Below, one piece after another: positions 19,245-31,473 of a stretch of 64,000 bases of DNA. How positions within the stretch are numbered: the first letter of the stretch is position 1; the number at the start of each line of letters is the position of its first letter. Below the pieces are notes generated by a model. The model searched no databases. It was not told the DNA's origin and was given only the letters and a program-made list of their open reading frames with translations. The stretch is from Agapanthus africanus (Eukaryota; Streptophyta; Magnoliopsida; Asparagales; Amaryllidaceae). The stretch lies in contig CM057349.1 of assembly GCA_030015575.1 (NCBI GenBank), forward strand, positions 259,651,077 to 259,715,076, given 5' to 3'. The position numbers and the translations under genes are program-made.

Positions 19245-21399
19245 GAGACCATTACTGTACATACGATGTATATTGTAATGGATGCTTGGACATATATAGG
19301 GAGGACTTTCTTGCTCGACATGATAGTATGCTATCTGGTTGTACTTTATCTTAACATGTACTCTGACTGTCTCTATGTTACATGTTGATAAAGCCCTTAG
19401 GATATGTACTCGACTACTGGGACTATGATGAGATCATACTAGTGGGGCCATGGTAGTCGACGAGTACATCCTATAACTGTTCCTAGTCGAGGGTGTATCG
19501 AGACAGGGCATCGATGCACCAGAGTAGACTAGCGTATACGCATCTTGACCCATATGATGGGCGATGGATGATCCATCGGTGTTTGAAATCAAGGATGGTG
19601 TACGGGTGCTCAGTAGAGACTGGGTACACTGGACGGACTCGCCGAGAACTCCCAGATGGTATTATACCTCACGTCAGATGGCAGTTCTCCGGTGACACTG
19701 GTACGGAGTAGTCTGTTGACCCGAGATCGTCATAGAGTCTTGTGTGATTTCCACTGTGCTTTGATTTCCACTGTGCTTTGATTTCCATCATACTGCGTCC
19801 AAGAGGGCGTGCAAAAAGGTGGCTTTTGGGTACAGTCCCGAATCATATGGAGGCAATGAGCGATAGGAGGGGATTCGTCTCTCCCGGTATAGGGAGTTGA
19901 TGTTGTGCTGTGTTCGATTGGCTATAACCGGAAATCCCTGGCCAGGGTTGCTGAGATTTACCGGTAAGTGTTATCAGTAGTTTCTCGAGCTGTTATAGAC
20001 CTCATATCGACACGACTTATCAAGCTACTGGGGTCTGACGTTTACCACCCCTAGGCGAGATATGCGACATATCAGACGACGAGACCGGACTGTACGGGAG
20101 TGTTACTGTTTGGATTCACAGGAGAATGTACAGGCTTGCTTGTTGATCTTCTGAGCGCTCAATACCTGGGTAGGTGTTACGTTTAGCTGACCGCTTGCAG
20201 CTTGTGGGTGTTTGATATGATCATCACCTACTGCCGGCGTATTGACGATTCTTTAGAATCCTACACAGAGCTTTCTGGACTCAGGAAAAACGGAGTAGGG
20301 GCACGTATGTGATATGTGCGGGACCGAGGATAATGCGATATGAGACACCGTATTCTATTCTCGCGATATTTCATATCAGCCGGATCATCGGATCAAGTGT
20401 TGATTCGATGAATCGGTACGGATAAATATTATTCGGTTATATGCGATATAGCCGGATTGTCGAATCAAGTGTTGATTCGATAATTTAATGTATAATAATA
20501 TATATGATATGTTAAATTACATTAACTAATATTAGCTCACTAAAAGATTTTTTTTCTCACTCGGGTAATACATTAATATATATGCGATATATGTTAAATG
20601 TATTATTTTATTTTGTTACAATAAATATTATATATGTGATATATAATATTGTAATATGATATGATTACTAATGCAACATGTTTAGTGGAGTTTAAACATG
20701 ATTAGGGTTTGATTTGGGTTAATGTTTTCTAGATGATTCTAGAAGGTTTAGTTTTGTTTTGTGAAACATATTTTCAAGTGACTCATTCTTAACCTAACCC
20801 AGATCCTAGCCTTGGTTATTTCTCTACAAAGGTTTATACAACCATGGTTGCATTATTCATCATATTTGATCTTTCATTATTCATCACAAAAGGTTTCCAA
20901 TGATATTATTCATCATCTTCTTCCTTCTTCTTCCTTTGAGGAAAGGCTTTCTAGCTTTTTGCTTTGTGATGAAAATGAGTGAGAATATAAAAACAAATGA
21001 GAGCAAAATTCCTCATCATCCTCATCTACCCTTGCCCTTTAGATGAGAGTGTTCACTTCATTTAGTGAGTGTTAGCTTGTGTTAATGAAACTTCAAGGTA
21101 GATCATCTTTGTTATCGAAGATCGGAAGCAAGCTTGTATCTTTCTCTTCGTGGAGCCTCTCGAGAGTCCGGAACATGATGATCGCAGCGAAGGGACCTCA
21201 ACACGGAGCTTAAGAAGTGAAGGACTGGATCTACAAAGGTTGTAATCCCTCTCACTTAGTGTTAAAATGTTTAACATACTTGTTTTCGCCTAAACTCTAG
21301 TTTAAAGATCCGGCTTTGGGTTGTTCGGCACGGCTAAATTTTTAATCGGGCATGGTTGATGCCTCGTAGACCCTTGTGAGCGTGCCTAGCAATCCTACA
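19245..21399 (+). repeat. 5' LTR of element A, lacking its first 22 bp
   Basis: It matches 27243-28856 from GAGACCATTACTG onward and ends AATCCTACA at 21399, one base before the PBS. The truncated start abuts the E-type LTR scrap. Confidence 0.85.
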
Positions 21400-21400
21400 G

Positions 21401-21413
21401 TGGTATCAGAGCT
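21401..21413 (+). other. Primer-binding site of element A
   Basis: TGGTATCAGAGCT follows a single G after the LTR. It is complementary to initiator tRNA-Met, as in E and B. Confidence 0.9.
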
Positions 21414-21600
21414 AAGCTAGAGCTTTAGGCGAAATCTAGACGAAGTTTAAAGTCCGATCGAACCCAGGAACCCCGATGTTTACCCTTCTCTGTACATTTT
21501 TCAAAACTGTGGTTTTTTATGAATTAAAAATGCTCAGAAAAACAAGCAGGAAAAACTAAGAATTACTGTGAAGTACGGTCCACTAAGTCGCTCACATGAT

Positions 21601-21646
21601 CGCGGAACCGCGGCCAAACCAAGGGTTTGGCGGCGGTTCCATGGCC
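21601..21646 (+). repeat. Palindrome-hairpin-palindrome module
   Basis: CGCGGAACCGCGGCC, then the hairpin CCAAACC-aaG-GGTTTGG, then CGGCGGTTCCATGGCC. The outer units pair with each other as imperfect arms. Same plan as 14041-14084 and 37168-37214. Confidence 0.75.
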
Positions 21647-23820
21647 AAAATTATGAATTAGTCCCTGGAACTTCATATATTTATTCTTAGGTCCTTTCTG
21701 GTCATTTTTTTCTAGGAATTTTTTAATTCCACTCAAGTGTTGAGTTTTCTAGGGTTGTATTGGGGACTCGTTGATTCGATCGGATAATTTAACTTCATTT
21801 AATTTTTCCGTATAATTTTAGAAACTGTTAAAAAGTTCGAACGGATATCAATAACTCACTTTTTCCCCTGTCGGAAAATTTTTCAAAAGTTGGATTTTTC
21901 CGTAGTTTGAGAACGTTCTAAGTCGTGCAAGTAACGCGATGGACCCTCTAGAAGAACACAAACCTTAGCTCGATTATGTGACCGTCTTGAACTGCCTCTA
22001 AACCTTAGGGTTTGGGGTAGTAAGGCGTTGCCACATGTGAGGCGTTGGCTTGACCCTTCTACGGCTGGACCATTGGTACTGTGGCATGTGATGGATGTTT
22101 TAAAACTAATTTCAAGTGTTGAGAACTATTTGGGAAATCTTGGGTGTTTGTTTATTCGATCAGAAAGTTTAACATTGTCTATTTATCTGGAATGTGATAC
22201 ATTATTTGGAATTCACAAGTAGTTATGAGATAACTAATTTGAATGTTATAAATCTAGCAGTTCAGTCTCAAATGATCGGTTGCCACGGGATTTTGATGCG
22301 ATCAAAAGTTCGTCGCAATCATGTAGCGTACGCGGATACTCGCCGGGTAAACTTAATAGACAGCCGCGCCCCATAGCCCCGACCAAGTGACTGTAGGAGA
22401 ACCCCGTCGCCAAAAGCATCCGTTCGGGTGCTCGCGGCAACGGTGTTCCGCCTTAGTGCACTTCGTTTACGGCATCCGGGGGTGTGGCCGTCTACTGAAG
22501 TTTGCGACAAGCATTCGATCAGGACGTCGGGAATCTTATTGAATTGCCTGACTTGATATTGAAAAGAGTTTTCGATAATGAGACTAAAATGCGGGGTTTA
22601 TAATTGTTAGGCATGCGATGTATAAGGAATTCATTTGGTAAGGCATGCGATGTCTAAGGAAGTTGCGGATTCCAACTGTTGTAGTTTTACACTTTCTTTT
22701 CTGTGACCGTAAGCATAGTATGTGGTGTATCGTTGGCTTCGTTGTTATACATCAACGACAATCGGGATACGCATACTTGCTTACGTTTATGATATGAGAT
22801 ATTATGTGTTGCTGTGATATGTTATATTGGATCATCGCGTTTGAATAGCCGGGGGTTTTATGTGAGATGAGAGTTTTTCTTTTTCATTCATGTAAAATTC
22901 ATTTGTATGTAATATTCTTTTATTAGGGCACTTCCGGGCTGAGGATGATGTCACCATTATATATTATTTACTTTTCCGCATTAGGTAGACCCAAGGCGGG
23001 GAGCACAAGTAACCGGGTTCTAGGGTCCAGTGGGAGACCATCTCGAGGAGCCGAGACCGGGTCTCCTAACCCTAGAATTGGCAGTGTTGCTTGCCGCTCT
23101 CGTAGGGGTCTAGGGATGTGGGTTTGGCTATTCATCGCGACCGTGGAATCCGTATTTTATACAGGCTCGTATTAAAACACGGACGTCCTAGTATATCCAA
23201 TATTTCATATATGTTCTTCTGCTGCAATGTTCTGTGATGAGATTATATTACTGCCTGAGACGAATGTTTATATTATATATATGAGATATATGTTGTATTG
23301 CAGATTTCGTTTCAAATGAGATGCTTGTGAAGCATAATAAAATGGGACTTCATTAATGAGATTAATGAAACTAAAAGAAACCTAAAGATGTAGTAGAAAC
23401 TTGTTTAAAAAACTGGTAGCTCTAGTTCTTGCTTTGCATATCGGTGTTCCTTGTAGAACATCCAGCACCTTATTCGATAAGGAAAGAGCCAAGATCCCTT
23501 CACCGGGAGTGACCTCTTTAGTGAAACTAGCAGATGCTACAAACTCGGTTTGTCTTTTGATTGCTTCTATAGTTCTTGCTTTGCACAACGTTATATATGA
23601 TATACCCTGCACCTTATTCGATGAGAAAAGAGCCAACGATCCCTTCACCGGGAGTGGCCTCTTTAGCAAAACTAGAAAAGCCTAAAAAACACTCCATTTA
23701 AAATTCACTCGATTCTATAACGATATCAAGTTCATTATGCAAAGGGTTTTCTTAAAAACCTGTCGTAGCCCTCCGTCATTTCAGATAAGGACTGTTTAGT
23801 ATTCGTGCTGCATTTGTTGG

Positions 23821-24011
23821 CCTTTGTCAAGGCGTAGTGTGCGGTAGCTGAATAGTACTTACCAGCTTCTGCATATGAGGCAGATTGGATTAGGGTAGTC
23901 GTGCGACCTTGTTGGCCTTTGTCAAAGGCCGTGCGGGTGGGTTTAATTCAATCAGGAAATGACGGGTTGAACTTGACTAGCAGCCTATGGTTTGTTGGCC
24001 TTTGTCAAGGT
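23821..24011 (+). repeat. Three spaced motifs, A variant
   Basis: GTTGGCCTTTGTCAAGG-type copies at 23821, 23916 and 23999 (spacing 95 and 83). The middle one has one extra A. In sense order for the other elements they read CCTTGACAAAGGCCAACAA. Confidence 0.85.
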
Positions 24012-24232
24012 CATAGGAGGCTTGGGGCAAAATATTATTGGGAATTTCAAGTGTTGAAATTTGCAATGAGATTGCATACCTTCTATGAGATAGTTGGATC
24101 CCGATACCCGCTGCGAGTAAGAGTTACTACTGTGAGAGTTTTACACATTACAATTAGCCGATCAAGTAGGTGTCTAGAAAGGTGTTAACGGGGTTACGCC
24201 CCTGGAAAAACGATGTTTACTTTAATTAGGTT

Positions 24233-24246
24233 CGTGCGAAAGCACG
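24233..24246 (+). other. CGTGC-GAAA-GCACG hairpin
   Basis: A perfect 5-bp stem with a GAAA tetraloop, conserved at the same leader position in B (34472-34485) and D (62833-62846). Confidence 0.65.
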
Positions 24247-24449
24247 GGGGACCTCCCTCAAAGTACCGGCACTGGCCTGGCTGAAAGATTGGCGAACTTG
24301 TAGCGTGTAATTAATCCCGGCTAGTCTTTCCTTTTAAGGTTTGAAGGTAGATTTGACTAAAACAGTGGGAGACATCCTGATTAAATATATTAGATAACCA
24401 ATCTAATCTTGCAAGAGCATACGCTAAGTGTTTTCTTCTCTCTCTCTCC

Positions 24450-27199
24450 AGGTAGCGACCATATCACGCCTTAATCAAGATAATAATACGGATATATTGA
24501 CCGAACCCGCTTATTATGTTGATCTGGGGAACGTTGGGCCCGCTTCAACTTATAATTGTTATAAGACAGAGCAGGAAATAGGGGATTACCAGAATTCCCG
24601 TGCCGCACAAACGAAGAAAGTGCATGCTGATGCATCTTCTTCGGGTGTGTTCTTTATATAGAACTGTTTCTCAGTATCCTTTACGTCCTGGGAATTTGAT
24701 ACCGGATCAGGATCCCAAATATGTATTACATGGGCTACAGATACGTAGAGAACTGAGAACGGGTGATAAGTTTCATGAGATAGAAAACGGTGCAAGTGTT
24801 GCAGCCAAGTCTGTTGGTCACTATCACCCTGTATTAGCAGAATATATTGATTCTGAACGAATGTTATTAGATACCGAACCTGATATACAAAATCATATCG
24901 GTCTCTTTATTAGTAAAGAAGGATATAATTTTGTATTGTTGGATAATGTTTTGAACATTTCCTATATCAAGAGTTGATCGGTTCAGGCACGTTATCTAAA
25001 AGTATTGACGTTCTAAATCAAACTACAGTTCTTAGTATATAGAACACACATAAGAGGAAGAGTTCAGAAATAAACGAATCCTTCTTGAGGCATTGTAGAC
25101 TAGGTCATATCAATGCGACCCGACTAGCTGAAGTTACATAAAGATGCATATTTAAATTAGTTTGAATTTACATCTTGTGAAACTTGCCGGTCATGTCACA
25201 GAGATAAAATGACCACAGCTCCGTTTATTGGAAACAGAGAAAGAGTTAATGAACTCTTGGGATTGATACATGCTTATGTATGAAGGTCCCCTGTCTACAC
25301 ATGCCAGGACCGGTTCTTTGTACTTCATTACATTCACTGATGATCTCTCAAGGTTCAGACATATGTTCCTATTGAAACACAAGTCCGAAGCTTTTGAGAT
25401 AATCACAGAATATGAGTTAGAAGCAGAGAAACAAAAACGGGTATAAGTATTATGTCCTTTGATGAGATCAAGGAGGAGAATACTTGAGCACGGAGATCCT
25501 GGACTATTCTAAAGGAGAATGAGATTCTCTCTCAGCATTACTCCTCCGTATACACCATAGCACGATGGTATATCGGGGCAGAGCAAAAGCACCCTATGGG
25601 ATATGGTGTGCTCTATGATGAGTACTACTGAGTTTCCTATTTCCTTTTGGGTGTTATGCACTTGAGAAGCTGCATACCTATTGAATAGGGTTCCAATCTA
25701 ATCAGACGCCTACCACTTCATATGTGATATGGTATGGGAAGGGCCTATATCTTAAGTATGTTAAGATTTGAGGTTGTCCGGCCTATGTCTAAATGCAAAA
25801 TCCGGACAAGCAGGAGGCAAGGTCAGTTCTGTAGAACTGGAAAGGTTCCAGCTATACAAACTACAGTAGATGATTTGGTAGAACCAAAAGATTCAATAGT
25901 AACCAACGAACCTCAGCCTCTCCGCCGATCTAGTAGGGTTCCTCACCCACCTGAGAGATACTTCGGTTTCTCTATGACAGTGGGAGCGAGGATTGCATCA
26001 TGAGATGATGACCCAACTAGTTTCGAGCTGGCCATCAGGAGTGGGACTCTGTAAGAATGGCTGGATGCTTATCGATCTGAGATGGAATCCTTATACACCA
26101 ATAAAGTATGGACTTTGGTTGCTTTATCTGAAGGGTTAAATCCCCATCAGGAGCAAGTATATCTTGAGAAGATTACTTGGTGTACAGGGAAAAGTTGAGA
26201 CTTTCAAAGCTATGCTTAAGTCCATCCAGATCCTACTTGCCACGGCTACATACCATGACTACGATATCTGGCTATGGGTGTCATGACTGCTTTTCTAAAT
26301 GATGATTTGGAAGAGAGCGTCTATAAGTACACAGCTAAAGGGCTTTGTAGACAGTGGGAGCAGCGGAAACGTGTCCAAGATGTTTTATATAATAAAGCAG
26401 GCATCGCGGAGTTGGAACATCTGTTTTGATGTGGTAGTCAAAGAGTTTGACTTCATCAAAATGGTAGATGAACCTTGTATATACAAAAATGGTAGTAGGG
26501 AGTATGGTGGTGATCCTCGTAGAGTACGTGGATGCCATACTCTTGATAGGGAAGGAGTTTCCAATGCTATGATCGGTCAATCTCCGCTTATCACAGGGAT
26601 TCTCCATATAGGATCAAGGTGATACCTCCTAAATCCTGGGTTTTGGATCTATGAGATAGATCTAATTGGATGTTAGGATACTCACTAGTTGTAGTGAGAT
26701 GGTATCAATCGATCCTGGAGAGAATCACTGCAAAGGTTCCAGGGTGATAAGGACGACTGAATGTCAGTCACAGGCATTGTCTTTACCCTCAGTGGAGGGA
26801 CGGTATGTTGGAAGAGTTCCAAGCTAGATACCGTGACTTACTAGACGATTAAAGGCAAGAAACATCGTTACCAAGGATGCAACAAAAGAGGCAGTCTGGA
26901 TATATATATAAGTTCATGAGATGAACTTCGTTCCTACCATTGTGTGACAATGGAGTTGTGGCTTTTGTCAAGGAACCCCCCGTCCCATCAGATATCCAGA
27001 TATAATTCTTAGGCAGTATCGCCTGATCATGGAGATGGTTGATCTCCAGAAAGATCGTGGTTAGGAGAGTAGACACAGAGGACAACAGCGCGGATCCACT
27101 CACAAAGGCCTTTTTCTCAGTAGAGACTTTTATGGAATGGTTGAGTATGAGATACTTCAACCACAGCTAATTGTTGGGTATATGATACCACAACAAATG
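24450..27199 (+). pseudogene. Gag-less, decayed copia pol of element A
   Basis: After the splice-like AG only about 100 nt precede a zinc-knuckle remnant that has lost its Cys/His pattern (24540-24660). All of Gag proper, including its ATG, is deleted. A protease remnant follows (FDTGSGSQ near 24700), then integrase (near 25250-25570, with LYFITFTDDLSRF), the linker, RT (26080-26640; catalytic motif altered to YVDA) and RNase H (26750-27150). Stops and frameshifts occur throughout, so no product is expected. A and D share loss of the stretch between the ARLV-type sequence and MLKSI in RT. Confidence 0.85.
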
Positions 27200-27206
27200 G
27201 CCCTAG

Positions 27207-27220
27207 TGCAAGTGGGAGAT
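27207..27220 (+). other. Polypurine tract of element A
   Basis: TGCAAGTGGGAGAT directly before the 3' LTR. Confidence 0.88.
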
Positions 27221-28856
27221 TGTTAGTTATATGTATGCCCTAGAGACCATTACTGTACATACGATGTATATTGTAATGGATGCTTGGACATATATAGGGA
27301 GGACTTTCTTGCTCGACAAGATAGTATGCTATCTGGTTGTACTTTATCTTAACATGTACTCTGACTGTCTCTATGTTACATGTTGGTAAAGCCCTTAGGA
27401 TATGTACTCGACTACTGGGACTATGATGAGATCATACTAGTGGGGCCACGGTAGTCGACGAGTACATCCTATAACTGTTCCTAGTCGAGGGTGTATCGAG
27501 ACAGGGCATCGATGCACCAGAGTAGACTAGCGTATACGCATCTTGACCCATATGATGGGCGATGGATGATCCCATATCCATCGGTGTTTGACATCAAGGA
27601 TGGTGTACGGGTGCTCAGTGGAGACTGGGTATACTGGACGGACTCGCCGAAAACTCCAAGATGGTATTATACCTCACGTCAGATGGCAGTTCTCTGGTGA
27701 CACTGGTACAGAGTAGTCTGTTGACCCGAGATCGTCATAGAGTCTTGTGTGATTCCCACTGTGCTTTGATTTCCATCATACCACGTCCAAGAGGGCGTGC
27801 AAAAAGGTGGCTTTTGGGTACAGTCCCGAATCATATGGAAGCAATGAGCGATAGGAGGGGATTCGTCTCTCTCGGTATAGGGTGTTGATGTTGTGCTGTG
27901 TTCGATTGGCTATAACCGGAAATCCCTAGCCAGGGTTGCTGAGATTTACTGGTAAGTGTTATCAGTAGTTTCTCAAACTGTTATAAACCTTATATTGACA
28001 CGACTTATCAAGCTACTGGGGTCTGACGTTTACCACCCCTAGGCGAGATATGCGACATATCAGACGACGAGACCGGACTGTACGGGAGTTTTACTGTTTG
28101 GATTCACAGGAGAATGTACAGGCTTGCTTATTGATCTTCTGAGAGCTCAATACCTGGGTAGCTGTTACGTTTAGCTGACCGCTTGCAGCTTGTAGGTGTT
28201 TGATATGATCATCACCTACTGCCGGCGTATTGACGATTCTTTAGAGTCCTACACAGAGCTTTCTTGACTCAGGAAAAACGGAGTAGGGGCACGTATGTGA
28301 TATGTGCGGGACCGAGGATAATGCGATATGAGATACCGTATTCTATTCTCGTGATATTTCATATCAGCCGCATCATCGGATCAAGTGTTGATTCGATGAA
28401 TCGGTACGAATAAATATTAGTCGGTTATATGCGATATAGCCGGATTGTCGGATCAAGTGTTGATTCGATAATTTAATGTATAATAATATATATGATATAT
28501 TAAATTACATTAACTAATATTAGCTCACTAAAAGATTCTTTTTCTCACTCGGGTAATACATTAATATATATGCGATATATGTTAAATGTATTATTTTATT
28601 TTGTTACAATAAATAATATATATGTGATATATAATATTGTAACATGATATGATTACTAATGCAACATGTTTAGTGGAGTTTAAGCATGATTAGGGTTTGA
28701 TTTGGGTTAATGCTTTCTAGATGATTCTAGAAGGTTTAGTTTTGTTTTGTGAAAGATATTTTCAAGTGACTCATTCTTAACCTAACCCAGACCCTAGCCT
28801 TGGTTAATTCTCTACAAAGGTTTATACAACCATGGTTGCATTATTCATCATATTTA
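27221..28856 (+). repeat. 3' LTR of element A, interrupted
   Basis: It starts TGTTAGTTATATGTATGCCC and follows the 5' LTR until the phrase ccatggttgcattattcatc (28837-28856). It is then replaced by a scrambled repeat of the same phrase and the palindrome. The last 0.5 kb is missing apart from a scrap at 39645-39686. Confidence 0.85.
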
Positions 28857-28909
28857 ATTCTTTACAAAGCTTTATACAACCATGCTTGTTGATCTTCTGA
28901 TCGCTCAAT

Positions 28910-29251
28910 ACCTGGGTGGCCGTTACGTTTAGCAGACCGCTTGCGGTTTGTGGGTGTTTGATATGATCATCACCTACTGCCGGTGTATTGACGGGTCTTT
29001 AGAGTCCTACACAGAGGTTTCCCGGCTCAAGCGAAACGAAGTAGGAGCACATATGTGATATGTGCGGGACCGAGATTAATATGATATGTGATATCGTATT
29101 AATCTCGGTCCCGCACATATCACATATGTGCTCCTACTTCGTTTCGCTTGAGCCGGGAAACCTCTGTGTAGGACTCTAAAGACCCGTCAATACACCGGCA
29201 GTAGGTGATGATCATATCAAACACCCACAAGCCGCAAGCGGTCTGCTAAAC
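28910..29251. repeat. Near-perfect palindrome of LTR sequence, left arm, centre and most of right arm
   Basis: Left arm 28910-29087, 3-nt centre 29088-29090, right arm 29091-29251 continued at 39628-39644 beyond element B. Both arms are 178 nt and differ at three positions by eye. Each arm is a piece of A/B-type LTR (compare 30365-30545), so two LTR fragments stand head to head. B later inserted in the right arm. Confidence 0.9.
29247..29251. repeat. Target-site duplication of element B, left copy
   Basis: TAAAC, repeated at 39623-39627. Confidence 0.92.
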
Positions 29252-31459
29252 TGTAGGGTTCCTAGGAACCCTATGGAGGTCTCGCAAGGCATCGAACATG
29301 CCAATATAAAAATTTACGGGTGCCGAGAGACCCGACTAGGGATCGTTTGCTAGAAAACTAGGCGAAAACAAAACTAGTTAACACTTAACTAATGGGAAAA
29401 AGGAAATACAACCTTTGTAGATCTGGTCCTCCACCTCCACGGCTCCGAGATGAGGTCCTCTCCGCTGTCCAAAAAGAATCCGGGCTCTAGCGTCGACTTC
29501 ATCGGAGAATAAGCGAGCTAGGTCGTCGATGTCCATGCCGAAGATGATCTACGTCGAGGCATCGCTAAATCAAGCTCCACCTTCACCAAGTCTTGAAAAC
29601 TTATGAAGGAAACACACTCTACTACTTGGCAAGAGGTAGAGGATGATGAAATAGGAAGTGGGTAGACTTTAGAATTGGATTTCTCACTTGTTTCATCAAT
29701 CCACCATTGATGAAGAAAGCTTTTCTTCTTTGAAGAAGATGAAGAAGAAGAAGCTAATTGTTATGATTAGTTAATTAAAAAGAAAAGAATAATCCAATCT
29801 TTATCATAACATGACCATGGTTATGTGTAGAGACTAAACCCAAGCTAAGTGAATGGTTAGGTTAGGAATGAAGACAAAAATGGTGACTAAGTCAAAGTAT
29901 TCATGAAGCTTCATGAATGAACAAAAGAATGCCACCATTTTTCTTTTCTTTTCCTTAAATGAATAATGAATATAAATAAATGAATAAGTATATAAAATCC
30001 TAACCATTCATATAACTATGGTTTAATCTTTACACAAGCACAAATCAACATGTATCATCAAACATGATACAATGTATATGCACAAAAGTATATCACATAT
30101 ACAACTTGCACATCGAGTGAGAAAATCCATATAAAGTGAACCTATACTAGCTAATGCAAAGTAATATATCAAATATATAATTATGCATTAAATCATTAAA
30201 TCAACACTTGATTTAATGATCCGGTCATGTCGAACATAACCGACTGGTATCATCAGTAACAACTTATCGAATCAACACTTGATCCGATAACCCGGCTATA
30301 TCGCATATAACCGATCAATGTCACATCGCGAGAATCGAATACAGTATCACATACCGTATTATTCTCGGTCCCGCACATATCTCATATGCGCTCCTATTTC
30401 GTTTCGCTTGAGCCAGGAAACCTCTGTGTAGGACTCTAAAGACTCGTCAATACGCCGGTAGCAGATGATGATCATATCAAACACCCACAAGCCGCAAGCG
30501 GTCTGCTAAACGTAACGGCCACCCGGGTATTGAGCGATCTGAAGATCGACGAGCAAGCCCGCTCACACTCCAGTGAATCTAACCAGTAACACTACCGTAC
30601 AGTCCGGTCTGATCGTCTGATATGTCGCATATCTCGCCTAGGGGTGGTAAACGTCAGACCCCAATAGCTCAATAAGTCGTATCGATATGAGGTCTATAAC
30701 AATTCGAGAAACTACTGGTAACACTTACCAGTAAATCTCAGCAACCCTAGCCAGGGATTTCCTGTTATAGCCAATCGAACACAGCACAACATCAACTCCC
30801 TATACCGGGAGAGACGAATCCCCTCCTATCGCTCATTGCCTCCATGTGACTCGAGACTGTACCCAAAAACCACCGTTTTGCACGCCCTCTTGGACGTGGT
30901 AAGATGGAAATCAAAGCACAGTGGGAACCACACAAGACTCTATGACGATCTCGGGTCAACAGACTACTCTGTACCAGTGTCACCAGAGAACTGCCATCTG
31001 ACGTGAGGTATAATACCATCTGGGAGTTCTCGGCGAGTCCGTCCAGTGTACCCAGTCTCTACTGAGAACCCGTATATCATCTCTGATGTCAAACACCAAT
31101 GGATATGGGATCATCCATCGCCCATCTGTATGGGTCGAGAAGGTATACGCTAGTCTACTCTGGTATATCGATGCCCCGTCTCGATACACCCACGACTAGG
31201 GACTTTGAAGGATGTACTTATGGACTACCATGTCCCCACTAGTATGATCCGCATCATAGTCCAGGTAGTCAAGTACAGATCCTAAGGGCTTTACCAACAT
31301 GTAACAGAGAGACTATCAGTGTACACGTTAAGGTAAAGAGTAACCAGATAGCATACTATCATGTCGAGCAAGAAAGTCTTCCCTATATATGTCCCAGCAT
31401 CCACTACAATATACATCCAATGTACAGTAATGGCCTCTAGGGCATACATATAACTAACA
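29252..31459 (-). repeat. 3' LTR of element B
   Basis: TGTAGGGTTCC at 29252 to AACTAACA at 31459 on the plus strand; 2208 bp, the same length as the 5' LTR. Confidence 0.93.
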
Positions 31460-31473
31460 ATCTCCCACTTGCA
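31460..31473 (-). other. Polypurine tract of element B
   Basis: The sense strand TGCAAGTGGGAGAT abuts the LTR. Confidence 0.88.

Larger units (their letters stand above)
21414..24449 (+). other. Untranslated leader of element A
   Basis: About 3 kb without a protein. It contains paired CCGCGG-type palindromes (21601-21646), two copies of a segment of about 146 bp (23424-23680) each with TCCCTTCACCGGGA, three CCTTTGTCAAGG motifs (23821, 23916, 23999), a CGTGC-GAAA-GCACG hairpin (24233-24246), an AGTGGGAG tract (24365) and the pyrimidine tract ending CCAG at 24451. The segment at 22240-22510 is shared with B (36300-36560). Confidence 0.75.
19245..28856 (+). mobile_element. Non-autonomous copia element A
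   Basis: Plus-strand copy: 5' LTR 19245-21399 (first 22 bp missing), PBS, leader of about 3 kb, decayed pol without gag, PPT, and 3' LTR from 27221. The 3' LTR is broken at about 28856 by a palindromic rearrangement. Its LTRs and leader match B and D. The LTRs differ from each other more than those of E or B do, including a 19-bp duplication near 19765, so A is older. No target duplication can be read because both ends are damaged. Confidence 0.85.
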
